Counted from the first letter of the stretch, positions 13,125 through 25,263 are shown. The stretch: DNA of 64,000 nt from Pyrus communis (GCF_963583255.1 NC_084808.1:15213201-15277200); one strand, 5' to 3'. Numbers and translations are program-made. The notes: generated by a model from the letters alone, not told the origin.

Positions 13125-13283
13125 TTTCTTTTCTGAAAAAAAATTAGATGTGTAAGAACTTGCAATAATATGTATTCCTGGAGGAATATGATGTTAGAAC
13201 TTTTGGTTCTTACAAATTTTTCATTTTGATCTTCAGGCCAAAATGATAAGCACTTGAAACTTTTGGCTCGAGATTTTCAGGGT

Positions 13284-13618
13284 GAATGAGGAGGGCGATT
13301 GTACCGCACCATTCTCATTGAAATAATGTAATATAGAATGTGCGATTATTTCGCACCACTCAAGTAATAGGAAAATTTAAATATGCAGAGTAGTGTGGGC
13401 GATTATACCGCACCACATAAAATTGCAAGGAAATTAAACAGCAGGTAAATTTATATATGCAGGGTAGGGTGGGCGATTATACCGCTCCACCTAAAATTTG
13501 TAGTAAAATTAAATCTGCAATCCAAGATAGGCGATGATACCGCACCGTCTTGGATCGCAGTAAGAATAAATTTGCAGTTTAAGATGGGCGATTGTACCGC
13601 ACCATCTTGGATTGCAGT
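13284..13618 (-). repeat. Six tandem hairpins with a conserved loop core
   Basis: Approximate units: 13284-13320 (stem AATGAG/CTCATT), 13336-13361 (GTGCG/CGCAC), 13393-13417 (TGTGG/CCACA), 13464-13493 (TAGG-TGG/CCACCTA with one bulge), 13515-13560 (stem of about 14 pairs, including ATCCAAGA/TCTTGGAT) and 13572-13618 (GCAGTTTAAGATGG pairing with CCATCTTGGATTGC through G-U pairs). Inside each, GCG and CGC flank a 6-7-base AT-rich apex. Confidence 0.75.
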
Positions 13619-13858
13619 AAAATTAACATAAATAAATATTGGGTTAGTAATCAATCTCTACACCAAACAAGTAATCAAAGATGTATGTAACCGTTAGATT
13701 GAGAACTAAGAGCAGGCATGGAGTAAACAGTTCGTCGCGAGGATATACCGCGCAGTTGAGGCAGAGGAAGAAGATGAACAGTAAAAACCTTAGGGGAAAC
13801 ATTTTTTCTTTCTTTCTTTTGTTCGGCGAAGAGAGATGAGAGAATAATTATATTTAGA

Positions 13859-13875
13859 GACTCGTGCTGATAACG
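13859..13875 (-). other. Candidate primer-binding site of the copia element
   Basis: Immediately inside the 5' LTR the coding strand reads CGTTATCAGCACGAG. The TATCAG core resembles plant initiator-Met primer sites (TGGTATCAGAGC) but the match is partial, so the primer tRNA is uncertain. Confidence 0.45.
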
Positions 13876-14288
13876 TGTTATAAATAGGTCAAAGTTAGAG
13901 AGATAACCTTTTTAATGGTAGGTGCAAGGTAGATGTTAAATGTCACACTAAAAATATAGCACAAGAGGATAACAAATAAAAGGCAGAGGAATAGATGATG
14001 TTACTGATATTTTTCTCTCGTTCTATTCTTCTTATATTTTCTTGTATATGTTTTGATTGCAGTCGAGTGCTCTATTTATAGAGCAACTCGTATTACTACA
14101 TTTGAAATTTACAACTCACTTTTTGACAAATGACATCCTGAATTCCTACTCAGTTTTCAAACTGTCATGGGAATTGACAATGTATATGTTTATTCATACA
14201 TAATGCAAATGTTAAAAGTCGATCTGTGAGGGCATTGAAAAACTCCACCAAAATACTGTGGACATTCACTACCCATCAGCATTTTCAA

Positions 14289-14290
<2 letters not shown>
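13876..14290 (-). repeat. 5' LTR of the copia element
   Basis: This is 415 bp, TG...CA bounded, and holds the presumed promoter of the element. It differs from the 3' LTR at a handful of sites (such as TATAAAT versus TATGAAT at its edge and a 2-bp deletion near 14148). Confidence 0.92.
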
Positions 14291-14322
<32 letters not shown>

Positions 14323-14324
14323 TA
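14291..14324. repeat. (TA)n(CA)n microsatellite at the copia insertion site
   Basis: TATATATA followed by about twelve CA units directly abuts the LTR. Its first five bases form the presumed target duplication. Confidence 0.9.
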
Positions 14325-15807
14325 TGAGAAATTAACCAAATAAAATGTTTCTAAAGTAGTTTAGACCCGAACCGGCCAAACTCAAATCATATTCATATTT
14401 TGCGCCTGGCCAAACAACAGGACAAGTCCAAAAGGCTGTAGTTTCCTTGCCACATTTGTTACATGGCAGCTGACAACAGCACTCTCAATTCAATTTCACA
14501 TTCTGTCTTTTGGAAAAATTGAATTCCAACGACATAACAGAACAAAAATGAAGGACAAAGAGAAGTGAGAATTAGTGTAGCCCTAAATAGAAATGGCCAT
14601 GAACCCAGATAAGGGGTCCTCTATGTCCTACAAAATGGCAGAAATTCAAGTCAAAAGCATGATATATGTTCACATAAATGGAGTGATTGTGATCCATCTC
14701 AGAGAAGATTAAACATTACCACATGTAATAGCCAGAGCTTGTGTTTTGGGGCCTTTGGGCAGTGGAGGATATAAATGATTATTCAACATCTTTTCACACA
14801 TGGATAGCGATTTTTGCACACTTTTTTTTCGTTTGACTTGTTTCTTTTTTCCTTGTAATAAGAAGCAATAAATTACAAATGCTTAGAGCAACCAAGCCAA
14901 TGAGCCTCAGACGGATCTGCATCCAAACACGATTACATGAGAATAAGATGAGCAACAATAGCCAAAGCATCTGCCACAAAATTACTTATTTCCTTATACC
15001 ATTAAGAAGTTCATAGTTCAAAACATATAAATCCCTTAATCTTAAACTTTGGACGTAAGGACGAGATTAACACACGAACGGCGTTGGTATCAAAGTAGGG
15101 TTACGAATAGAACCAATTGTTGTTCGTTGTGCGGTTGTGGTTGATCTTGTAGAACTTTCTTTGTTGAATGTCAAAACAAATGTGAAAGATGAACATACCT
15201 ATCCGTTTTTGCTTTATGTTATTTATAGCTACTTTGTTGATTATTCTGATCCAAACAAGAACAATATGTCATGGCAATTAACATTATGGTTGGATGAGGT
15301 TGGCCCATTACTTACACCTTTGACATAGGATCTCTCCTCAACTTGATAGATTCCACAGATATAGATCAAATACTAAATGCTAAGTTAGGTTATTTGTTTT
15401 CTTCTCACTTGAGCTCAACTCATTCCCTAAGTCACAAATATTTTCGTAGGATCTTAAAATCATTCATATAAACTTCTAATTGGTACAAGGGGAAAAATTT
15501 CCTAAACCCGACATAAGACTGATTATAAGTACACTCTAACGAAGCAAAGCCATATTTGCGTCATGATATTGCTTGATGAGCGTTCATATCTTATAGCCAA
15601 GTGTAATTGTCAATTGTTGATAACATTAGTTCAAAACTCCAAACTATAATATAACATGTCTTTCCGTGATCCCACAAATAACAAATAGAAAATGTTGACA
15701 AAAAACAAAAACAAAATATATAATAAAATAACTAATAACAAACAAAAAAGAACATGAAAAAAATAAATTTCCATAATTTGGAAGCCAAAGCAGAACATCT
15801 ATGCATA
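14325..15807. other. Gene-free intergenic DNA
   Basis: No supported gene. Short open frames near 14794-14979 and 15137-15328 show no recognisable domain or splice logic. Confidence 0.5.
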
Positions 15808-15949
15808 TTTTTTTTTTTTTAGAACAAACAATAGTATCTACACTAGTGATCGAAGCCTTACAATGGGCTTGCCATAATAATGTGGTTCAACTTCTCCTTT
15901 GGCGAGAATCGAACCTAAAAAGAAGAAGAAGAAGAAGAAGAAGAAGAAA
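15808..15949 (-). repeat. SINE copy with a (GAA)n stretch at its other end
   Basis: Read on the minus strand it ends TAGTGTAGATACTATTGTTTG followed by an A-run (T-run at 15808-15820). It carries the box B sequence GGTTCGATTCTCG and the internal block GCCCATTGTAAGGCTT shared with the 30.9-kb copy. The tRNA-like 5' part is replaced by a GAA microsatellite at 15920-15949. Confidence 0.65.
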
Positions 15950-16067
15950 TGATGTAAACATCATTGTAATGCCACAAAATGTAGTGTTTACTAGATCATG
16001 ACTTTAATCCCTTGGGGTAGCAGATAATTAAGGGGAAACTGAAACGGGGAACTGAAGAGGCACTTTC

Positions 16068-18860
16068 CTATTCCGAATCCTTGAGGCTTTCACTTGTCAG
16101 CCATATTTTCTTTTGGATAATAAACATAACGTCGTCTCCATCTTGGTCTGAATCTGAACTGGCATCAGATACTGCCACTGCTTCTCAGTGCAATGCCGTT
16201 AGATACTTTTTTACAAAATCTACTACTGATTGTTTGTCACAGATTATTACAAAGCCAGTGGGTTTGAGTATGCAATCCATCCCAAGTAGCAGATCCTCAA
16301 CATTGCATTCATGGAGTAAATCATAAGTCTGAGGGTACGTTGAATAGGATTCACACTTGTCAAAGTAGAGAATCAAGTTACTAACACAATATCAAATGCA
16401 TCAAAACTTCAATATGGATCCTTTTTATCCTAATAATCTTTACGATCATGATTTTGATTTTGATTTCTACAAGTTCTATGACTTGTTGTGTGAAGAGCAT
16501 GATGGAAGAATAGACCATAAACGGACAAATTATTAAGTGAATTACTTTATCAAAGTGACATGCTCAGCATATTTCAGTAACTTGATTTGCATACCAGCAT
16601 CTATCAGCTTAAGTGTATTTGGTCCATCTTTAGTTACCCAAACATCCTTGTCCTTCAGAGCAGCTGCAAATGATCTCATGTTTGCGTTCCTCAGAGTGTT
16701 TGGCTCGGTCTTTTTACTCATGAGATTCCAATAACTCTCAACTCTGTGTGGCCGAACTTCCTGCATAACAAGAGAAATGCTGAAGCAATACATTTATTTA
16801 AAATATTTATGAGTAGTGCAATCAGTTAAAAATTGCAATCTAAAACATATAAAAATAGTGCTGTCATTTATACCGTATCATTTTTGAACATTTCATTTAA
16901 ATAGCCAAAATCAGCAAGTTGTGGAGGATAAGATGTCAATCTAGCTGGCCACGTAGCCCATCCACTACCCTTTTCTGTATGATTATCTGATTATATCGAG
17001 AAAAAACATTGTTTAGCCAAAATAGTTCGTAAACTACCAAACTAATTGGCAAAGTATCACCTTAAATGCACAATGATATTGCTAAGAGATTGACATTAGT
17101 TTATTTCAATAAAGTCCTACTACTGATACAAAAGACGTAGAAGAAAGAAACACTCACGACCAGAGTATGTTGAGACGCAAGCTTCCATTGGCACACCCTA
17201 TACTGCATCCAATCATTATCAAATTGGCAAAGAGGAGGTTGAGTACCAGGTTCTCTTTCCACATAACAATCATTTGGTAATGGTTTTTGCCAAATGATAG
17301 TTTGGTTCTGCTTTGCAGCTATTCTCCAACACACGCATTCCACAAAGGTACTCATCTCTCTCCATATCTTAAGATCCTCCTCATCTTGTGCATATGCTTC
17401 AGGAGATGAGTACGCAAAGTAGCCTTTTGGTCTGAGCAACCTATCTAGCTCAAGAAAGAAGATTCCATCTTGTTAAAGCCAATCAATTCTACAGCGGGAT
17501 CAATGAGCAAGTTCAAAGGATTTTCCAGGGTAAGGAAGCCTTTTAGTTCCTAGAACACCAACATAGGTTAGAATTCCTCTTTCTAAAACAAATTGGATCT
17601 GGTTTTGATGCCCATCATTGGGTGGTAATGACATTGCTATAATATCAGATGAAAGTAAATATGCTCCAAAACTTGCAACTCTATAGCCAACATAAAAAAC
17701 TATTCGTAACCTTCCTTCATTGTTCAAATTGTTTTTGGAAAAGTTGAGCATTTGGCAATTGAAAACAACATAAAATATTAATGCTTCATTCATGCAACAC
17801 AAAAAAAAAAAAAAAAAAAATATCATTAAATCCATCAAAATGAGTAGATAAGAGATTACAAAATCCTATAAAGGATTGCCAAGTTCAAGTGGAAATTCAA
17901 CAAAATCTATAAAGAGAAAATATCATCCACCAATACTACTATTTTTTTTTTTTTTTGGCACAGTAAGGGGAGGAAACCTTACATTTGCAATTGAAGCAAT
18001 ATACTTATCAGCTCCACAGTGGAAATGTGTGCCTCCCCCAGGAAACTTTATCTTTTCACATTTTTTAACCACCCAGTTCTGACTAGATTTCTCATGTGCA
18101 AGGTGAGTATGATGTATATTTGCTTTCCAAACTTCATCTCTGCTTGAGGGTCATTTGATTGGGATCTGTAAGATAAACAACCATAATGTTTACCATCTGC
18201 ATAATCTGGGAATAATAAATAACTCCAAGAATAAGAAGCTAGTAAACAGCAGTCTAAATATTCAGCTTTGACACAACAATACCTTGTACCTTGGTGGAGG
18301 AAGAATCAAGCAATTGAAAAGCCCTTTTTGGGTAGGGCAATGTCTTTCATAGTGCTCCATCAAAGACAAGTCAAATTTCAATCTCATTTGGTATATTAAA
18401 TTTCTGTCTAAGTAAGGAATAAGTTCCAAATGGTGATCATCACAAACCTTACAAAGTTATGAGTAGACAAATGAAGCAAGGTGAGTAGATGCCAAACAAA
18501 ATAGGTCAAACCTGACACGTTAAAACTAGATATTTTTATCAGAAGATAGAGGGCATTTGGAGAATTAGGGTGGGGGAGAGGATTCAGTGTTCCAAGTTTA
18601 GTAATATATAACTCACAGGAAAGCTCTTCAATGTGACATTGTCCTCTCCGTTTTCCTGCCCAGATTTTGTTGAAGATTCATCCTGCTTCTTATTGTTATC
18701 TTCATCCTCACCCAAACAAGATGAACCAAGCTTTCTCAAAGATCTGCTATCATATTTTAGTGATGATGCACTACAACTTTGAGAGCTAAAAAGGGACCCA
18801 TAATACACATAGGAAACCAAGAAGGATTGCCACCATGCACAGAGATGTGATTATATGCTT
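16068..18860 (-). pseudogene. Probable methyltransferase of the PMT (DUF248) family, pseudogene
   Basis: Exon-like blocks on the minus strand match plant PMT proteins, Golgi type II membrane proteins proposed to methylate cell-wall pectin. From the N-terminus: a membrane-anchor remnant and acidic linker (18584-18850), DDHHLELIP (near 18440), RDEVWKAN and PGGGTHFHCGADKYIASIAN (18160-17960), SFGAYLLSSDIIAMSL (near 17650), GYFAYSSPEAYAQDEEDLKIW (17370-17430), FGYLNEMF (near 16900), DGPNTLKLI (near 16610), ESYSTYP and the C-terminal QKKIWLTSESLKDSE ending at TAG 16068. Four nonsense changes fall at conserved positions: TGA 18151-18153 (Trp), TGA 17500-17502 (Cys), TAA 17473-17475 (Gln) and TGA 16185-16187 (Trp). 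SAM motif I (normally DVGCG) reads YVGYR. An internal deletion lies near 16340. I cannot assign PMT1, PMT3 or PMT8 from sequence alone; synteny favours PMT1. Confidence 0.88.
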
Positions 18861-20360
18861 CTTTTGGGCCGAATCAGATCTCCTTCTCATCATTTATGTA
18901 GTTTTGAAGTTCTTCTAACTAAAATTGTCTTATGTCTAATTGTTACAAATGCCAAGTGCTGCCTTTCCACAGCTCTAATACTAAAGACAATGGTACAAAT
19001 TTTCTTTTGAGATCCATTAGACTAGATACAACGAACAACCTGTTATAGGTACCAAACAACACTATCAAAACTTGTAGTGCATATGAACATATAAATAGGA
19101 GGTGTTAGTTCTTCTGTTGCAAGCATACGCAGTTCAAAAGCTCAAAGATTAAAGGTTCAATTTATTGTTGCAACAAAACAAAATTCTCGCTCAATCTTGG
19201 CAATGAAAATCTTTAGACCGGAAATCAAGATACAATAGTTAAGTGACCAAGTAGTCATATAAAACATGTAACAAACAATTTAAGGCACAAAGAAAAGAAA
19301 AATGAATCCTACACTTAATGTACAAAGCAACTAAGATACCTCTCCATGGTTCCAACAGTTTCAAATATGACCGGTTCAAAAAGAAAAAGACTGAATGGAT
19401 GTGACAGATCAAACACCATCCACCTTTCTGTTAACAACTACACCTAATTGCTCTTGCTAACTTATGCCAATACAACCCTCTGACAGAACATAGTATTGCC
19501 ATAATGTTTAAATGTAACCTCCCGGCCGAACATAGTATTGTAAAATTTCCATGTTAAATGTAAAGATGTTAATTTTCCTTGCCTAACAAGAGTTCAAACA
19601 TCAAGTCAAATATGTAGACCATCAATTGATAAAACGGGAAACGTTATTCGATGTCGACCAGGTACACTTGCATCCACTAAATTGGCAACCAAGCAATGTA
19701 AGTGATTGATCCACTAAATTGTATAAACCAAAATAAATGTTAATCAATTTTTCTCCACTTAATTGAAATCGAAACAATGACAGCACTTAATAGTTGAATT
19801 CACGGATCTGGGATAACAATTCAATCGAAAGGAAAACAAAAAAACATAATCATGACGAACCCTTCATTCTTCAAATCAAGAAACTATGAAATTCATACTT
19901 TTTTTTCCTAGTAAAACTACCAAATTTGGTATCAGTAAGCATCAAACCCAACAAATGACCAAAACCAATAAGGTACAAATTCAGCCAAATCCACCAAAAG
20001 ATTAATAACTTATACAAAAGATTGAAAATTGATGCAAATAAAATTGAAAATTTATGCAAAAGAAAAGGTGGGAGCAAGAGCTTACTTGGAATAACGAAGT
20101 GGGTGTTTTCTAACAGTGGTCCATAAAGATTCCTGCTTTGGTTTGAAAGGATCTAAAGTGACAGGCTTTGGTACTTTTATAGAAACAAAGGGATGAAAGG
20201 GAGCAGAAAAGAAAGAAAAGTGGGAGAGATCGGATTTCAAACAATTTTTTGGTAAGATATTTGTGAGAGTTTGAGTAAACAAGAGAGAGAGGGATAAGTT
20301 GTGTTCAGCTGTCTTGGTCACACTGAAATTTTTTTCGTCATTATGGTTCATGTACAAGTC
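18861..20360 (-). other. Upstream region of the PMT pseudogene, probable leader exon and intron
   Basis: No coding similarity between 18861 and about 20080. At 20088 the minus strand reads TTCCAAGTAAGC, a good splice donor at the end of a pyrimidine-rich stretch (20090-20357) containing CTCTCTCTC, typical of plant 5' untranslated exons. It could be the non-coding first exon of the PMT gene. Inference only. Confidence 0.3.
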
Positions 20361-20624
20361 CCATTATTGCCTTTTCAGTAAAATGCAAGTGAGTTATAGC
20401 TTTATTAGTTAATATCGGGTTATATTCTCAAACTTTGTTCGTAATATTTTTTATATTTAATTTTGATCACTTAAATAATTGGAATTTGATTTCTGATTGT
20501 CAATTTCCAAATAAAATGTTGTATATGGCCACTTTGAGGTTTAATGATTTTAATGGTAGAGGAGGATAAATTTTAGGAAAATTGATAAAAATGATTATTT
20601 ACTAAATTTAAATTACTAAAATCA

Positions 20625-21272
20625 AGGGTGCAACGGTAGGGTCAAACCGAATTTGTCCATGTTCAACCCATTTTCCAACCGGATTAGACAAATTAAAAGA
20701 AGTAAATACTTGCCCAAACCTAATCCGATCATTTATTGGGTTGGGTTGTTGCCTTGCCCACCCATGTTAAATCAAACTCAACCTGATTTCCACCCCAAAT
20801 TCGCTCATTTACACATTACTCATCTTACTTCTATTATATAAGCTAGGTGTAGGTTTTGGAATGATTATACTTGAAGTTTGTTGTTAGTTTTCGCGCGAAT
20901 TATGAATGGTAGAGTTGTTTTTAAATTTCATGTGCTTGAAGCTTTGATACTGTCTTATAGTTTAATTTCCAATTCGCATAGTTGAAACATTATAAACGGT
21001 TTCCATTTGGTTTAACTTTGGTGTGGATGATGATGTGTACAATTGAATTTTAATTAGTACTGATGTTGATTGGTTCAAAATGAAAAATCCTACAAATAAG
21101 ATGTTACAAGATTGATCTTGATAAAGTTTGGCAAACTCGAACTGTACCCAAGCAAGCCCGATTCAATTGAAAACCGAGCCTGAATGAACATGAACCAAAC
21201 TCCAAGGCCAAATTGTGAAGGTGGGGTTAAGGTTGGGCTGACTACCTAACTCGCCCAAGTTGCACACATAAA
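20625..21272. repeat. Possible hAT-like non-autonomous element
   Basis: The left end contains GGGTGCAACGGTAGGGTCAA and the right end, read in reverse, TGTGCAACTTGGGCGAG, so GTGCAAC lies inward from both ends. A fragment near 44100-44175 ends in a similar GGGTTGCAACTTGGGTGGG. No target duplication could be confirmed. Confidence 0.3.
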
Positions 21273-21579
21273 TGGAATGATATATTTATCTGTATGTGGT
21301 TGGTATTTGATCGTTATATTGCCAATATCTTGTCAAGTAGTTCAACAATTGAGATTTGATTTCCGATCATTTTAGTCATTTTAGGAGATTTGATTTACAA
21401 TTTAGAAATGAGTTTATGAACCCTACAGGTTCTGCCAAATAAGTTATTGTGCGATACTGAAATACTCAACTTAATGTCACGACTCTCACGAAATGAGGAT
21501 TATTAAACGTTCCATGGAGGGGGAAGAAGCTCCAAATGAATCGTCAAGCTTACATTGTGCTTTAGGATAAAACTGTTTA

Positions 21580-21670
21580 TTATATTACAAATGTATAGGG
21601 CTTCTTTATTGTTTAGATCTTTCAATATGTTTCCAATTGGCACACTCATACTTGGTGTGGCTACTCTTAC
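21580..21670 (+). other. Left part of a duplicated unknown segment, split by the LINE
   Basis: TTGTTTAGATCTTTCAATAT and the following bases closely match 26915-26975. The right part resumes after the LINE at 25322. A short frame with MFPIGTLILGVATLTNDSSS is open across the left junction. I do not recognise the family. Confidence 0.55.
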
Positions 21671-21756
21671 CAATGATTCTTCTTCTCAGCTCTTTTTTTT
21701 TAAAGAAACGTTAATAGGTTGTATTGATTGAAGGGAGACATTACAAGCAGTCAAAA

Positions 21757-24700
21757 TTAATTCAAGCTAGCCTCCACCTCGAGTAAATCCCAAATTATAC
21801 TAGGAGGGGACTCCAGCCATGTACAAATATGACTAAGAGTAAGGCCTAAACGACCAAGTCTAAGGGCGATTTCATTGGCTTGGCGGCGAAAGTGGGCAAA
21901 AGAAGCTCCAGTGATTGTGGGAAGGAAAGCCTTGATGTCTTCTAGGATTTGTCCAATAAAGGAGATATTGGTAGATGGATCTCTTAGCGAATCCACAATT
22001 TGGAGCGAATCGCACTCAAATAGAATATTTTGATATCTGATTTCGCTCACCCAAACCACCGCCAAACAAGCTGCCATAGCCTCTGCCTGGACAGGAGATA
22101 AAACATTGTTAATGCTTCCATATCTGGCGGCCACAAAGGAACTAGAATTTGTGTGGATCACACATCCAAAGCCATCTCGTTTAGTGATATCATTCCAAAC
22201 ATCATGGATATTAAGTTTAAGAACCCCTGAAGGTGGTGTGATCCATTTGGGATGAGCCATCAGCCTCATAGTATGTGGAGAGATAAGTGCAGAAGTGTGA
22301 GCCAAATCATGCCACCAATTTATACAGCAGGAAACAACCAAGTCAAGGGTCTCACACGATCCGTTCTAAAGTTTGTTGTTTCTAACTCGCCAAAATGCCC
22401 AACAAATCATGAGAAACGCCTTAAAGCCATGCTTGGGAATCTTATTAGCAACATCAAATGCCCACTATGAGAAGAAAGGTGGGTTGTGATCCTTGATAAG
22501 ATTACCCAAAGTCGAGGACAACCAAGCGCACTTGGCAAAGGGGCACAACTTAAGGAGGTGGATGATAGATTCGTTAGGACCATTACAGAGGACGCAAGAA
22601 GTATCCACCACAATATGCCGCCTAGAAAGAATAGCTTTGGCGGGAACCAAATAATTGAAGAGGCGCCAGAAGCATATTTTTACTTTGGGTGGAATATTAG
22701 CATGCCAGACCTTAGACCAGAACCGAAGATAAGGATTCGTGGTTCCAGACGAAGAGGCCCCCGAATTATGTTGTAAGGCCCGAACTCTTGCCAGATGGTA
22801 AGCGCTTTTAACAGTGAAGATGCCTTTTTTGTCATAGTACCAGACCTGGAGATCTTGAGTTTGACAATAACTGATAGGGATGGAAATGGTGGCGCATGAT
22901 TCCTCTACCGAGAAAGCAGATAATAAAAGATTAGTGTTCTAAGATCTGGTTATTGGGTCAATAAGCTCATTTACGTGGCTTAAGGAACATCCCTTCGGTT
23001 TAGCAGAGAAGGGACCAAATGTAGAGGGTAAAGGTGCCCATGGGTCTTCCCAGATTCTAATAGTAGTCCCTCATCTGATTTGCCACCGAGAACCCAATGT
23101 AAAGATGCACCTAGCGGCGCAGATACTTTTCCAACAATAAGAATCAGTGGGGCAAATAGAAGTCTCAATGAAAGACGAGTTAGGAAAATACTTCACCTTT
23201 GGGATCGTAGCCACTAGAGATTGGGGAGTAGTGAGGATACGCCAACCTTGCTTAGCTAGCAATGCCAGGTTGAAGGCATGCAAATCACGAAACCCGAGTC
23301 CACCTTCCAATTTTGCGGTGCAAAGTTTGTTCCAAGAGCACCATTGAAGCTTTCTTTCTCCCTCTAAACTGTTCCAGCAGAAAGAGGCCACAATTTTATT
23401 TAAATCCTCGTAGAGGTGTTTTGGTAGAAGAAAACAGCTCATGGTGAAGATAGGGATGGACTGAGCAACAGTCTTGATTAGAATTTCTTTTCCAGCAACA
23501 CTTAAGAGCTTCCATTTCCAACTCTGGAGTCTTTTGCACAGTCTATCCTTAATAAAACCAAAACTTCATGAACGGTTTCTCCCAACAAAAAACGGCATAC
23601 ACATATACTTCTCGTGGTAATTAACCACCCGTACACCTAACAGGGCACCCAATCTCGCATGGAGGGGAGATTTGATGTTACGACTGAAACAAATTTCGCT
23701 TTTTTGGAGGTTAACTTTTTGGCCAGAAGCTGATTCATAATCATAAAGAACCTTGGCAATTAAAAGGCAATCTATTTCATTAGCCTGGCTGAAGAGAAGA
23801 CTATCATCTGCGAAAAGCAGATGATTAACCGTGGGGGCACCTGGACAAATAGAAATACCAGTGAGGAGATCGTCCCTTTTTGACTTTGCCAATAATGCCG
23901 AGAGGCATTCGGCGCATAGGAGGAATAGATAGGGCGAGAGGGGGTCACCTTGCAGAAGGCTGCGAGAGGAGTGAAGGTAACCACGTGGGCATCCATTTAT
24001 GATAAAGGAATACAAGACCGTAGTAACCATAGCCATAACCAGGTTAGTCCAAAGAGGAGAGAAGCCCAGCTTAAGAAGAATAGCCCGGAGGTATGGCCAC
24101 TCAATGCGGTCGTACGCTTTACTGATGCCAAGCTTCAATGACAGGAAGCCGTTCTTCCCCCAACGCCTTTTAGCAAGGAATTTGGAGATCTCAGATGCAA
24201 TAATGATATTGTCTGATATATGCCTTCCAGGGATGAAAACGCTCTGAGATAGAAAGATAATATTCGGTAGGATGCCTTATAGTCTGTTAGCCAAAACCTT
24301 GGACACGAACATTGCAAAAGCTGATAGGGTGCAATTGGGTCATATCCTTAGGAGTTTTCTGTTTGGGGATGAGAGAGACAAGTGTGTAGTTGATTTGTTT
24401 GAGTAGTTTCCTAGTAGAGAGGAAGGAGAGGACCGCAGACGTGACATCGGAACCCACAATGTGCCAAAAGCGTTGGAAAAAAAAAGTGGTGTCATCCCAT
24501 CAGGGCCCGATGCCATCGATGGCTTCATTTGGAAAACAACAGTTTTCATTTCCTCTGCAGAAAAACCCCTGATCAGCTCCTGATTCATAGCGGACGAAAC
24601 TTTGGGCTCAATAGAATTAAGCACCAAATCAGGGTTATGTGTTGGTGAGGAGGTTAACAAATCACTATAGTAATTAAGCACAGTATCCTCAATACCTCTG

Positions 24701-25243
24701 TCATCCTTCACCCAGAGGCCTCGGGCATTTGTGATTCCCTTAATATGATTTCTCATTCTCCGATTGTTAGCCTTGTGATGAAAGAATTTGGTGTTTCTGT
24801 CACCATCTCGTAACCAGAGTGAGCAAGATTTAAATCTTCAGAAAGACTCATCGAGCCCCAACAATTCATCAAGATGAGCCAATAAATTTGATCGTTCCGC
24901 TAAGGAGTTCTCCGATAAGGGTTGGGCTAAGATGAAACCCAATTTGGCCCTCACTTGAGAGATTTCCTCCTGTCTTCCCCTGAAACAGTAGTTGCTGCCA
25001 TTTGAGGAACGCCACCCTAACAGCTTTTATTTTGTTGATAACGTAGAACATTGGAGTACCCACCATATACTGAGCCCAAGCATTGTGGATGACTTCCTCA
25101 CATCCATCATGGTTAACCCAAAATTCCTCAAAACGGAATGAACGGCAGCGATGAGACTTATGCGCCGGCGCACCATCAATGGATAGGAGGAGAGGTACAT
25201 GCATGGTCGGACTTGCTGGGATCAAGGTGAGTAACAGTGGCAT
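21757..25243 (-). pseudogene. LINE ORF2 remnant: endonuclease end, reverse transcriptase, zf-RVT, RNase H
   Basis: Blocks in coding order: the endonuclease C-terminus with THLDPSKSDHAPLLL (25170-25240); a linker; RT fingers with KPSMASGPDGMTPLFF (24480-24560); RT palm with FADDSLLF (near 23810) and LLQGDPLSPYLFLLCAE (near 23930); thumb with GGLGFRDLHAFNLALLAKQGW (23230-23310); a zinc-binding reverse-transcriptase-associated domain with SCVLCNGPNESIIHLL (near 22560); and RNase H with DGFGCVIH and AEAMAACLAVVW (21990-22170). The frame shifts several times and stops interrupt it. RNase H lacks the first catalytic aspartate context (LKLNIHDVW rather than the usual N-x-D-G), another sign of decay. 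Confidence 0.9.
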
Positions 25244-25263
25244 TGATGAAGGGAGGATACTGA

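Larger units (their letters stand above)
13125..13875 (-). promoter_or_regulatory. copia untranslated leader containing a six-hairpin array
   Basis: This non-coding leader lies between the 5' LTR and gag. Between 13284 and 13618 it carries six copies of a GGCGATTATACCGC-type core, spaced about 50-70 bp. Each core is bracketed by sequences that pair with each other, for example AAGATGG/CCATCTT, TGTGG/CCACA, GGTGG/CCACC and ATCCAAGA/TCTTGGAT. The stem sequence differs between copies while the pairing is kept. Possible roles are RNA packaging, dimerisation or translation control; none is demonstrated. Confidence 0.75.
7709..14290 (-). mobile_element. Complete Ty1/copia LTR retrotransposon (coding-defective)
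   Basis: Two direct LTRs (7709-8125 and 13876-14290) begin TGTTAT and end TTCAACA, differing by about five substitutions and a 2-bp indel. TATAT lies immediately outside both ends (7704-7708 and 14291-14295), consistent with a 5-bp target duplication, although the target is an AT repeat. From 5' to 3' on the minus strand the order is leader with hairpins, gag, protease, integrase, reverse transcriptase, RNase H, polypurine tract. Integrase before reverse transcriptase identifies the copia superfamily. Gag and pol are broken by at least seven in-frame stops and one frameshift, so this copy cannot encode its own proteins. Confidence 0.95.

Noticed and set aside
13284..13618. CRISPR-like array of palindromic repeats
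   Set aside because: Repeats are imperfect, spacing is irregular, the context is a plant retrotransposon leader, and no Cas gene exists; best treated as RNA hairpins.
20082..20357. Separate 91-codon gene upstream of the PMT pseudogene
   Set aside because: No domain, pyrimidine-rich leader-like composition and a splice donor at its end; more likely an untranslated exon.
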